Below, piece after piece: positions 1 to 7,218 of a stretch of 64,000 nucleotides of DNA. A program made the position numbers and the translations under genes. Numbering within the stretch: the first letter of the stretch is position 1; the number at the start of each line of letters is the position of its first letter. The stretch comes from Streptomyces uncialis (lineage in GTDB: Bacteria; Actinomycetota; Actinomycetes; Streptomycetales; Streptomycetaceae). The notes under the pieces were generated by a model. That model ran no database searches. It saw only the letters and a program-made list of their open reading frames with translations, and was not told the DNA's origin. The stretch covers positions 1 through 64,000 of the forward strand of contig NZ_LFBV01000001.1 of assembly GCF_001905345.1 (NCBI RefSeq). Direction: 5' to 3'.

Positions 1-1
1 C

Positions 2-61
2 TGGCACAACCACAAAACCCGCCAGCCGGTCACACGATCACTGATCGCCTACGACCACTGA
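2..61 (+). CDS. C-terminal end of a transposase (partial, runs off the left edge)
   Basis: Only the last 19 codons and the TGA stop at 59-61 are inside the window. The reading ends WHNHKTRQPVTRSLIAYDH, which resembles the conserved C-terminus of transposases common in Streptomyces (a WHN segment followed by RSLIAYDH). The catalytic residues lie outside, so family and intactness cannot be judged. No terminal inverted repeat could be confirmed in the 118 bp before the next gene. It suggests that the neighbouring HNH gene sits beside an insertion element. The family assignment is from memory and moderate. Confidence 0.5.
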   Translation, partial: WHNHKTRQPVTRSLIAYDH

Positions 62-179
62 TCGTTCGGAATGACTCGTCTAGCACTTGTCGCCAGAGTC
101 CGACCATGGTGTGCGCCCCTCGTGCCCGGACCAGGCGCCGCGAACTCTGACTGTCAGGGGCGACGGTTAGCGTGCGGCC

Positions 180-1661
180 ATGAGTGAAATCCAGCAGAAC
201 CCGATGACGGCTCAGTCTTCCCGGTCCGAGGCCACGCAGAACGCAGCCCGTCCTGTGCGGCCGGAAGTCGATGCGAAGCCGAAGGGCATCGCGCTGTACC
301 ACGACATGCGAGTCGAAGAGGACTTCGCCAAGTGTGCCACCCGCCTCTTCTCGATCCTCAAGAAGGCCGCAGCGACAAGCCCTGGCGCTCCACGTTACGT
401 TTACCTCGACATCCAGGGGCACCGCAACGCCGCCGGCGGCTATGACGCCGATGCCTTGGAGATCATCCGCGAGTTCTTGCTGGGGTTCCTCTGTCCGTAT
501 CTCACAGAGATCAGCACACCGCTCTATCATGTGAGGAACCCTGAGTCGCAACGCGAAGACATCCCTGATGTCCTCAACGTACGAGACCCCTACGGTGAAC
601 ACTCTTACGACCACCGTGAGTTGCGTGTACGTAACCGGGACAGCAGTCCTGACCAGCGGCGGTCCAGACCGCCGGTCCGTGCTATCGCCGACTATCTTGG
701 CCTCGATGAGCCGATCTGCCTGATCTGCTGGCAGGCGCCGGTGGAGAGGGCCCACGTAGTCCCCGAGTCGCTCGGCGGCTCCAACGATGTGCGGAACTTT
801 GCCCTCCTCTGCCCGCGCCATCACCGTGAGGCTCCCGATGTCGCGGACGCCGAGGCGTTCTGGTCCTGGGTCGACTACGCCTGTGAACGCGACGGCCATA
901 TGAAGTGGGAAGGCGTGGACCCGGAGATACTGGCGAAGGCGGAACGCGTTGGCCTTCAGATTGAAACACGCGGATCGGTACGGAAGAGCCTGCGTCATTT
1001 CGACCGGGTCCGTGACGAACTCATGCGTCACTACGGCTGGTGCCCGGAGGACTTCGCCGGCGGCTACCACTGGGGAGCGCTGATGGAAGAGTTCCACACG
1101 GTGATGGACTCGGCAACCAGCACTCACTTCAACGTTCCTAAGAAGGCATCCACCGAAGCGTGGGCCTTCGAAGTGGCCCGCAGACGCCTGAGAGACGGAG
1201 TAGCGGAGCGCGAGGCTGACAATCACGAGTCGGCGGCGTCAGGCCGTCTGTCGATTGAGTTGGCGGAGTGGACGATGCGCAAGTCGCCCGAGAGCCACGG
1301 TGCACAGAACCTGGTCGATGCCGCCCGGCGGGCCGACATCGCGATCGAGGCGGCGGCACTCGTGCGCGACATCATCTCTTCAGCGGGGGTTTCCAGCGCC
1401 GAGGAGGTGCTGCGGGGCATCATGGAGGAGGTGACCGACCGCACCGCACAATTTGATCGGCTGAATGATGAGTTGATGGGACAAGCGTCCTGCCGATACT
1501 GCGGTCACGCTATCGCCCGGATTGGGGACACTCCCTGGCGCCACAGCGCTGCGGCACCCATGTCTCGTGGCTGCCGGGCCGCGAGTTTTGATCGGGACGG
1601 CAATTGGGATGATTCTCTCGATCGAGCGTGGGTGGCAAGTCCGCCGAAGAGCTATCGGTGA
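180..1661 (+). CDS. HNH-endonuclease-domain protein of unknown role
   Basis: A 493-residue protein with a central HNH nuclease core. C180/C183 and C211/H214 frame a zinc site, with H192 (AHVVPE) as the likely general base and N206. HNH proteins cut DNA with a metal ion, in restriction, homing or mobile-element defence. The first 160 residues form an unrecognised alpha/beta region (RYVYLDIQGHRNAAGGYDAD). The C-terminus has another possible zinc knuckle (CRYCGH and a later Cys) and a helical stretch before it. Start: ATG at 180. Codon choice includes many A/T third positions (ctt, tat, gat), unlike the genes downstream, and the gene follows a transposase end, so recent transfer is likely. It stands alone with no methylase or toxin-antitoxin partner visible. 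The nuclease fold is fairly secure; the biological role is unknown. Confidence 0.7.
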   Translation: MSEIQQNPMTAQSSRSEATQNAARPVRPEVDAKPKGIALYHDMRVEEDFAKCATRLFSILKKAAATSPGAPRYVYLDIQGHRNAAGGYDADALEIIREFLLGFLCPYLTEISTPLYHVRNPESQREDIPDVLNVRDPYGEHSYDHRELRVRNRDSSPDQRRSRPPVRAIADYLGLDEPICLICWQAPVERAHVVPESLGGSNDVRNFALLCPRHHREAPDVADAEAFWSWVDYACERDGHMKWEGVDPEILAKAERVGLQIETRGSVRKSLRHFDRVRDELMRHYGWCPEDFAGGYHWGALMEEFHTVMDSATSTHFNVPKKASTEAWAFEVARRRLRDGVAEREADNHESAASGRLSIELAEWTMRKSPESHGAQNLVDAARRADIAIEAAALVRDIISSAGVSSAEEVLRGIMEEVTDRTAQFDRLNDELMGQASCRYCGHAIARIGDTPWRHSAAAPMSRGCRAASFDRDGNWDDSLDRAWVASPPKSYR

Positions 1662-1808
1662 GCTGTTCACAGTTGCCGGCCGAGTCACGGTGCGGTGCGT
1701 CATCGGAATCGCTGGGAGTTGCCGCCACTAGATGAGCGTTCCCCCGGTCAGAGCGACTTGGAGCTGGTGCGCGGGCGAAGAGATCCAGCCCCCTCGGGCA
1801 TAAGGTGA

Positions 1809-1834
1809 AACCCCAGGTCACCTGGGGTTCTTTT
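1809..1834 (+). terminator. Rho-independent terminator
   Basis: A perfect 9-bp inverted repeat (AACCCCAGG, loop TCA, CCTGGGGTT) is followed by CTTTT. It lies about 150 bp after the HNH gene stop and facing the minus-strand operon that ends at 1907, so it probably closes the HNH transcript. The U-tract is unusual in this GC-rich region and makes the call strong. Confidence 0.8.
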
Positions 1835-1906
1835 GCTGTGTCCGGCGGCCTCGGACCCGGACCGCGCCGCTGGGCGCGGATCGCTCCCTGGCCTGACTCG
1901 GGTCCG

Positions 1907-2329
1907 CTACCCCGGGTAGCGCTGGACGATGCGGCCCCACCGTACGCACGCCACCGTCGGCAGGCACGTCGCCAGGATCAGCCACCGGTGCGGCAGGGCC
2001 CGGTGGCGCAAGGCGGCGTAGTTGAGCGACTCGGTGAGTGCGGCGGTCAGGAGCAGTAGGGAACAGGCCGTCTCGATGCCCGTCAGGGTGTTCTCGTCCC
2101 AGGCTCCGCCGGGCGTGGTGGTGACCACGGCGTAGGCGAGGTAGAGGTTCACGGCTTTGGCCGGGACGAGCAGGGCCGGCCATGGCGTGGCGGAGGGACG
2201 GCGGGGCATGGGAGGCAGGTCTCGGGAGGTCCGGATCGCCAGCCGTGGCCGGATCGCGGGTCGGGTGCCCGAATCCGTTTCCGGCCCGGTGCCGCGCAGC
2301 CAACCGTACCTGGACTCGGGGGAGTTCAC
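1907..2329 (-). CDS. Small integral membrane protein, unknown function
   Basis: A 140-residue protein beginning with GTG at 2329, with a GAGG ribosome site overlapping the end of the upstream CDP-alcohol phosphotransferase gene 12 bp away. The first 50 residues are polar and Arg/Pro-rich. After that come about three hydrophobic helices (roughly residues 50-70, 85-105 and 112-132). I recognise no family. Its tight coupling to a phosphatidyltransferase suggests a role in membrane lipid or polyol-phosphate metabolism, or simply co-expression. The reading frame is supported mainly by the operon spacing and the membrane-helix pattern. Confidence 0.55.
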   Translation of the reverse strand: MNSPESRYGWLRGTGPETDSGTRPAIRPRLAIRTSRDLPPMPRRPSATPWPALLVPAKAVNLYLAYAVVTTTPGGAWDENTLTGIETACSLLLLTAALTESLNYAALRHRALPHRWLILATCLPTVACVRWGRIVQRYPG

Positions 2330-2341
2330 GGCACGATGACC

Positions 2342-3100
2342 TCAGCCCACCGTCGCCGACTCCCGGGGTGTGGGGTCCCGGAGGGGGCGGGTTCGGTGCA
2401 AGGTGTGGATGTCGCGGCCGAAGGACCAGGTCAGGGTGGTCAGGGCGAGGAGGATCACGGGCAGGGTCAGCGGCCGGGGGAGGTAGGTGGCGGCCGCGAG
2501 GAGGGCCACGCCCTGGAGCGCGGCGACCGACTTGCGGGCCGTGCTCGGCGTCAACGGGGCGTTCAGCCAGGGCAGTACCCGCGCGGCGGCCACGAACCCG
2601 TACCGCATCAGTCCGATCAGCAGGACCCACACCCCCAGCCGGGCGGAGACGTACACACTGAGCACCAGGATCAGGAACGCGTCCACCTCCATGTCGAACC
2701 GGGCGCCCAACTCCGACACCGTCCCCGTGCGACGGGCCACCAGGCCGTCCACGGCGTCCAGGATCAGGGCCACCCCCGCCAGCGCCGCCAGCGCCGCCAC
2801 CCGGGGCGGGCCGTCGAGCGAGTCCGCCACCAGGGCCGTCACCCCGCCGACCAGGGTCGCCCGCGCCAGCGTCACCCGGTTCGCCGGACCGAACGGGCCG
2901 GGCCGCGCCCGGCGCAGGGCGCGGATCAGGAGCACCCAGGTCCCCACCGCGAAGACGAGCCCCGTCAGCCGTCCCGCCGGGCCCAGCCCGACGGTCCCGG
3001 CCAGCAGCGCGAGCAGTAGCACCTGCGCCACCGCGCCCGCCGCGATGTCATGCCGCGCCAGCCGCGTTCCGTCCTCGCCAGATGCCTGGTTCAGGGCCAT
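2342..3100 (-). CDS. CDP-alcohol phosphatidyltransferase family membrane enzyme
   Basis: A 252-residue polytopic protein carrying the family signature D-x2-DG-x2-AR-x8-G-x3-D-x3-D at residues 115-140 (D115, D118, G119, A122, R123, G132, D136, D140). These enzymes transfer a phosphatidyl or related group from a CDP-alcohol to an alcohol such as glycerol-phosphate or inositol-phosphate, using two metal ions held by the aspartates. The start is ATG at 3100 (MALNQAS) because GGAAGG lies just upstream; a longer frame to 3199 lacks this. Six membrane helices are plausible. The acceptor cannot be told from sequence. It is divergent from the dehydrogenase at 3258 across 157 bp, and so borders the pterin/pyrimidine-type cluster and may be part of it. 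Confidence 0.85.
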   Translation of the reverse strand: MALNQASGEDGTRLARHDIAAGAVAQVLLLALLAGTVGLGPAGRLTGLVFAVGTWVLLIRALRRARPGPFGPANRVTLARATLVGGVTALVADSLDGPPRVAALAALAGVALILDAVDGLVARRTGTVSELGARFDMEVDAFLILVLSVYVSARLGVWVLLIGLMRYGFVAAARVLPWLNAPLTPSTARKSVAALQGVALLAAATYLPRPLTLPVILLALTTLTWSFGRDIHTLHRTRPLRDPTPRESATVG

Positions 3101-3257
3101 CGCGCACCTTCCGCCCTGGTGACAGGGCTGATTCCCGCCGCGTACCGTACTCGCGGTCTCTGCTCTCAGTACGTGGGGCCGACCGGGACCGTTCACCACC
3201 AGTGCTGTCCCGGCCCGCCCGCCCCATCCGCGCCACGCCCGCGACAGGAGCTGTTCC

Positions 3258-4313
3258 TTGGTCCTCAGCGCACCTCACCCCGCAGGTACCGGACAGGGTT
3301 CCGGTACCGGTCCGGCGGGCGCTCGTACCGCCCGTGCCTACTGGCTGCGCGCACCCGGGCAGGGGGAGATCCGCGAAGTGCCCCTGCCCGAACCGGGGGA
3401 CGGTGATGTCGTCGTGCGGAGCCTGTACTCCGGGGTCAGCCGGGGCACCGAGACCCTGGTGCTGCGCGGAGGGGTACCCCGCAGCCAGCACACTGCCATG
3501 CGCGCGCCCTTCCAGGAGGGAGACTTCCCGGCGCCCGTGAAGTACGGATATCTCAACGTCGGTGTGGTGGAGGGCGGCTGCGCCGCGCTCCTCGGCCGGA
3601 CCGTGTTCTGTCTGTACCCCCACCAGACCCGCTACGTCGTCCCCGCCACCGCCGTCACCCCGGTCCCCGGCACCGTTCCCGCCGCCCGCGCGATCCTCGC
3701 CGGGACGATGGAGACCGCCGTCAACGCCCTCTGGGACGCGGCGCCCCTGGTCGGTGACCGGATCGCGGTCGTCGGGGCCGGAATGGTCGGCGCCTGTGTG
3801 GCGGCCCTCCTCGTCCGCTTCCCCGGCGTACGGGTGCAACTCGTGGACGCCGACCCCGCCAAGGCCGCCGTCGCCGACGCGCTCGGGGTGCGGTTCGCGG
3901 CGCCCGACGACGCGCTCGGCGGCTGCGACCTCGTCGTCCACGCCAGCGCCACCGAGGCCGGGCTGGCGCGGTCCCTGGAACTGCTCGCGCCGGAGGGCAC
4001 CGTGCTGGAACTGAGCTGGTACGGCGACCGCAAGGTGTCGCTGCCGCTGGGGGAGGCGTTCCACTCGGGGCGGCTGGTGGTGCGCGCCAGTCAGGTCGGG
4101 GCAGTGTCACCGGCCCGCCGTTCCCGGCGGGACTTCCGCGACCGGCTCGCCCTCGCGCTCGACCTGCTCGCCGACCCCGCCCTCGACGCGCTGATCACCG
4201 GCGAGTCCGCCTTCGACGACCTGCCTCGCGACATGGCGCGTATCGCGGCGGGGGAACTGCCCGGACTCTGCCACCGTGTCGTCTACGGGAGCGAGGGGCG
4301 GTGGGCCCCGTGA
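3258..4313 (+). CDS. Zinc-type (MDR) alcohol dehydrogenase-like oxidoreductase
   Basis: A 351-residue medium-chain dehydrogenase/reductase. The GroES-like N-terminal half contains SGVSRGTET and a YGYLNVGVVE segment. The Rossmann half starts at IAVVGAGMVGACVA (about residues 169-182) with an acidic residue at the end of the second strand (LVDAD), favouring NAD(H). The usual Cys cluster of the structural zinc is absent and the catalytic-zinc Cys/His set is not obvious, as in several biosynthetic MDR proteins. The start is TTG at 3258, chosen for AGGAG 7 bases upstream. It is the first plus-strand gene of the run leading to the pterin-synthase-like, glycosyltransferase and methyltransferase genes. 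The substrate is not known; oxidation or reduction of the pathway's sugar or side chain is an inference. Confidence 0.8.
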   Translation: MVLSAPHPAGTGQGSGTGPAGARTARAYWLRAPGQGEIREVPLPEPGDGDVVVRSLYSGVSRGTETLVLRGGVPRSQHTAMRAPFQEGDFPAPVKYGYLNVGVVEGGCAALLGRTVFCLYPHQTRYVVPATAVTPVPGTVPAARAILAGTMETAVNALWDAAPLVGDRIAVVGAGMVGACVAALLVRFPGVRVQLVDADPAKAAVADALGVRFAAPDDALGGCDLVVHASATEAGLARSLELLAPEGTVLELSWYGDRKVSLPLGEAFHSGRLVVRASQVGAVSPARRSRRDFRDRLALALDLLADPALDALITGESAFDDLPRDMARIAAGELPGLCHRVVYGSEGRWAP

Positions 4314-4482
4314 CCGGAGCGGCGCCCGGAGAGGCTGTCCGGGCCGCGATCCTGGCCGTGCCCCTGGCTGTGACCGCGCCGGGGCCAGGTCGGTGACCCG
4401 GGCCCACTCCGGCCGCCGCGGCCGGGCCGTGACCCGGGCCGTGACCCCCAGCCCTGCTGACCGGCGCACCCGCGTAGCCCAC

Positions 4483-4537
4483 CCGTACGACATCCGTACG
4501 ACATCCGTACGACATCCGTACGACATCCGTACGACAT
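4483..4537. repeat. Five tandem 11-bp repeats (CCGTACGACAT) upstream of the pterin-synthase-like gene
   Basis: Five exact, gap-free copies of CCGTACGACAT lie in the 327-bp space between the dehydrogenase stop and the TTG start at 4641. The unit contains the 6-bp palindrome CGTACG and is close to one helical turn, so bound proteins would line up on one face of the helix. That arrangement fits a cooperative operator. The rest of the 4314-4640 gap shows no convincing gene. Confidence 0.85.
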
Positions 4538-4640
4538 CCGTGGTTCCGGGAGGTGACTTCGCTGAACGAGACACCGGCGGCAGCCGTATAGGACAGGAGC
4601 CCCGGCAGCGCACCGACATGCCGTACTGGAGGGTCAACCG

Positions 4641-5039
4641 TTGTTCAGCATCACCGTCCGTGACCATCTGATGGTCGCCCACAGCTTCCGCGGCGAGGTC
4701 TTCGGGCCCGCGCAACGTCTGCACGGGGCCACGTTCCTCGTGGACGCCACCTTCCGTCGCGCCGAACTCGACGCGGACAACATCGTGGTGGACATCGGGC
4801 TGGCCACCCGCGAACTCGGTACGGTCGTCGCCGCGCTGACGTACCGCAACCTGGACGACGAGCCCGACTTCACCGGCGTCAACACCTCCACCGAGTTCCT
4901 CGCCAAGGTGATCGCCGACCGGCTCGCGGACCGGGCCGCCTCCGGCGCGCTCGGGGAGGGCGCTCGCGGACTCGCCGGGATCACCGTCACCCTCCACGAG
5001 TCGCACATCGCCTGGGCGAGTTACGAGCGTGCCCTGTGA
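4641..5039 (+). CDS. 6-pyruvoyl-tetrahydropterin / 6-carboxy-tetrahydropterin synthase-like protein with altered active site
   Basis: A 132-residue single-domain T-fold protein of the PTPS/QueD family, which act on dihydroneopterin triphosphate. The overall pattern is visible: H14 near the N-terminus, an HG pair at 28-29, the LDxxPDF...NTSTEFLA stretch and a C-terminal [10 protein letters not shown] in place of E-T-P-x-x-W. Key differences: the third zinc His of the usual HGH is Ala30, and no catalytic Cys precedes it. The usual LDH of the relay is LDD. It is therefore either a divergent enzyme with another reaction or a binding protein. The start is TTG at 4641 with GGAGGG 7 bases upstream. 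It overlaps the glycosyltransferase start by 4 bases, so translation is coupled. Confidence 0.75.
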   Translation: MFSITVRDHLMVAHSFRGEVFGPAQRLHGATFLVDATFRRAELDADNIVVDIGLATRELGTVVAALTYRNLDDEPDFTGVNTSTEFLAKVIADRLADRAASGALGEGARGLAGITVTLHESHIAWASYERAL

Positions 5040-6361
5040 CCCGCACGGACACACCCGCCGCCGTCACATCCCAGGCAGCCACGTCCCAGGCCGTCCCGCC
5101 CGTGGGTCCCGCCCGCCCCGGCGCCGGTGCGACTGCCGGTACCTCGGCCGGTACGCCCGCGCACACGGGTACGGGTACGGGTAGGTCCGCCAGTGCGTCC
5201 GCCGGTACGGGTACCAGTACGGCCGCCGGTACCTCCGTCTCCTCGTCCTCCCGCATCGTCCCGACCGACGCCCGGCCGATGCACTTCGTGATGCCCGGCG
5301 GTGTCGACGACCCGGCCGCGCCCAGTGGCGGCAACACCTATGACCGGCGGGTGAGTCTGGACCTGTCCGGCTTCGGCTGGGACGTCCGGGCGCACACCGT
5401 GGACGGCGACTGGCCCCGCCCCGACGCCGTCGCCACGGCCCGCCTCGCCCACACCCTCGCCGCACTGCCGGACGGCGCGGTCGTGCTCCTCGACGGCATC
5501 GTGGCCTGTCCGGCGCCCGAGACCGTCGTCGCCGAGGCCGAACGCCTGCGACTGGCGGTCCTGGTGCACCTCCCGCTCGCCGACGAGAGCGGGCTCGACG
5601 AGGCGACCGCCGCGGAGCTCGACGCCCTGGAACGCACCACGCTGCGCGCCGCGGCCGCGGTCGTCGCGACCAGCGACTGGGCCGCTCAACGGCTCGTCAG
5701 CCACCACGGGCTGGCCAGCCGCCGGGTCCATGTCGCCGCCCCCGGCACCGACATCGCGCCCCTGGCGACCGGCACCGACGGGATCTCCCGGCTGCTGTGC
5801 GTGGGCTCGCTCACCCCGCGCAAGGGACAGCACCGGCTGGTCCGCGCGCTGGCCACGGTCGCGGACCTGCCCTGGAGCTGCGTCCTGGTCGGCGGTCTCG
5901 ACCAGGACCCCGGCTATGTGTCCCGGCTGCGCGCCCTCGTCGACGAACTGGGGCTCACCGGCCGGGTACGGATCGCCGGGCCCCAGGTGGGCGCCGAGCT
6001 GAACGCCAGCTATGCCCGCGCCGATCTGATGGTCCTGGCCTCCGACAGCGAGACCTACGGCATGGCCGTGACGGAGGCCCTCGCCCGGGGCATCCCCGTC
6101 CTGGTCACCGAGATCGGCGGGCTGCCCGAAGCGGTGGGGCGCGCACCCGACGGCAGCGTTCCCGGCGTCCTGCTGCCGGACACCGACCCGGCCGCCCTCG
6201 GCACGGCCGTCCGCCGCTGGTTCGACGAGCACGACGAACGCCAGCGGCTCAAGGCGGCCGCCCGGTCACGCCGCACCTCCCTCGACGGCTGGGCCACCAC
6301 CGCCCGCAGTCTGTCCGGGGTCCTCGAACAGCTCCGCCGCGACACCTGGAGCGCGGTGTGA
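5036..6361 (+). CDS. GT4-family glycosyltransferase
   Basis: A 441-residue GT-B fold glycosyltransferase. After a low-complexity Thr/Ala/Gly stretch (about residues 1-75), the catalytic protein begins at [12 protein letters not shown] with the GGN motif of the first Rossmann domain. The donor-binding half has [10 protein letters not shown] and the GT4 signature [17 protein letters not shown] with the E-x7-E pair. GT4 enzymes transfer a sugar from a nucleotide donor with retention of configuration. The start is GTG at 5036, overlapping the previous stop, and the stop overlaps the methyltransferase start by 4 bases. Donor and acceptor are unknown; in context the acceptor is probably the pterin/pyrimidine-like product. 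The N-terminal extension holds GGTACG-type hexanucleotide repeats, so the true start could lie further in. Confidence 0.88.
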   Translation: MTRTDTPAAVTSQAATSQAVPPVGPARPGAGATAGTSAGTPAHTGTGTGRSASASAGTGTSTAAGTSVSSSSRIVPTDARPMHFVMPGGVDDPAAPSGGNTYDRRVSLDLSGFGWDVRAHTVDGDWPRPDAVATARLAHTLAALPDGAVVLLDGIVACPAPETVVAEAERLRLAVLVHLPLADESGLDEATAAELDALERTTLRAAAAVVATSDWAAQRLVSHHGLASRRVHVAAPGTDIAPLATGTDGISRLLCVGSLTPRKGQHRLVRALATVADLPWSCVLVGGLDQDPGYVSRLRALVDELGLTGRVRIAGPQVGAELNASYARADLMVLASDSETYGMAVTEALARGIPVLVTEIGGLPEAVGRAPDGSVPGVLLPDTDPAALGTAVRRWFDEHDERQRLKAAARSRRTSLDGWATTARSLSGVLEQLRRDTWSAV

Positions 6362-7218
6362 CGGCGACCGCCGACCCCACGAGGTTCACCCCCGACTGGC
6401 TGGCCCTGCGCGAACCCGCCGACGCGGCGGCCCGCTCCGCCGCGCTCCTCGGACCGCTGCGGCCCGGACTGGTCGCCCACGCGCGGTCCGGAACTCCATT
6501 GGTCGTCCACGACCTGGGGTGCGGCGCCGGGTCCATGGCCCGCTGGCTGGTGCCCCGGCTCCCCATGGCACAGCACTGGGTGCTGCACGACCACGACCCG
6601 GACCTGGCCCGGCTTGCCGCCGAGCGGACACCCCGCTCCGCCGCCGACGGTTCACCGGTGACCGTGGCCACCCGCGGCGGGGACGTGTCCCGGCTGACGG
6701 CGTCCGCCCTCGCCGGTGCCTCACTGATGACGATGTCTGCTTTTCTTGACATCGTCACTTCGGACACCGTCGACAGGCTGGCGGCGGCCTGCGCGGGTGC
6801 CGGCTGCCCGGCGCTGCTCACCCTCTCCGTCGTCGGCCGGGTGGAACTCACCCCCGCGGACCCGTTCGACGCGGATGTCGCCCGTGCCTTCAACGCCCAC
6901 CAGCGCCGCTCCGGGCTGCTCGGACCCGGCGCCGTCGAGGCGGCGACCACCGCCTTCACCCGGCACGGGATGACGGTCCGGGTGCACGAGAGCCCCTGGC
7001 GCCTGGGGCCCGCCCATGCGGCCCTCACCGCCGAATGGCTGCGCGGCTGGACCGGCGCCGCCCGGGATCAACGCCCCGACCTCGCCGCCCGGCTGGACGC
7101 CTACCGCGCCCGCCGGCTGGCCGCCTGCGCGACGGGCGACCTGCGGGTGACCGTCCACCACGCCGACGTCCTCGCCCTCCCCCGAGGAAGCCGCACCCCC
7201 CATGCCCCCACCCCCTGA
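6358..7218 (+). CDS. SAM-dependent methyltransferase (class I)
   Basis: A 286-residue protein with a class I methyltransferase core. The SAM-binding motif I is VVHDLGCGAGSMARWL at about residues 48-63, followed by an acidic end of strand 2 (LHDHDPD) and a later SAFLDIVTSD strand equivalent to motif post-II. The frame begins with GTG at 6358, overlapping the glycosyltransferase stop (6359-6361). This gives translational coupling, and an upstream extension of the frame would only overlap the glycosyltransferase. The stop at 7218 overlaps the next start at 7202 by 17 bases. The substrate is unknown; together with the glycosyltransferase it would decorate the product of the cluster. Confidence 0.85.
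   Translation: MTATADPTRFTPDWLALREPADAAARSAALLGPLRPGLVAHARSGTPLVVHDLGCGAGSMARWLVPRLPMAQHWVLHDHDPDLARLAAERTPRSAADGSPVTVATRGGDVSRLTASALAGASLMTMSAFLDIVTSDTVDRLAAACAGAGCPALLTLSVVGRVELTPADPFDADVARAFNAHQRRSGLLGPGAVEAATTAFTRHGMTVRVHESPWRLGPAHAALTAEWLRGWTGAARDQRPDLAARLDAYRARRLAACATGDLRVTVHHADVLALPRGSRTPHAPTP

Noticed and set aside
4483..4537. CRISPR array
   Set aside because: Units are 11 bp and directly abutting, without spacers, and no cas genes are nearby.
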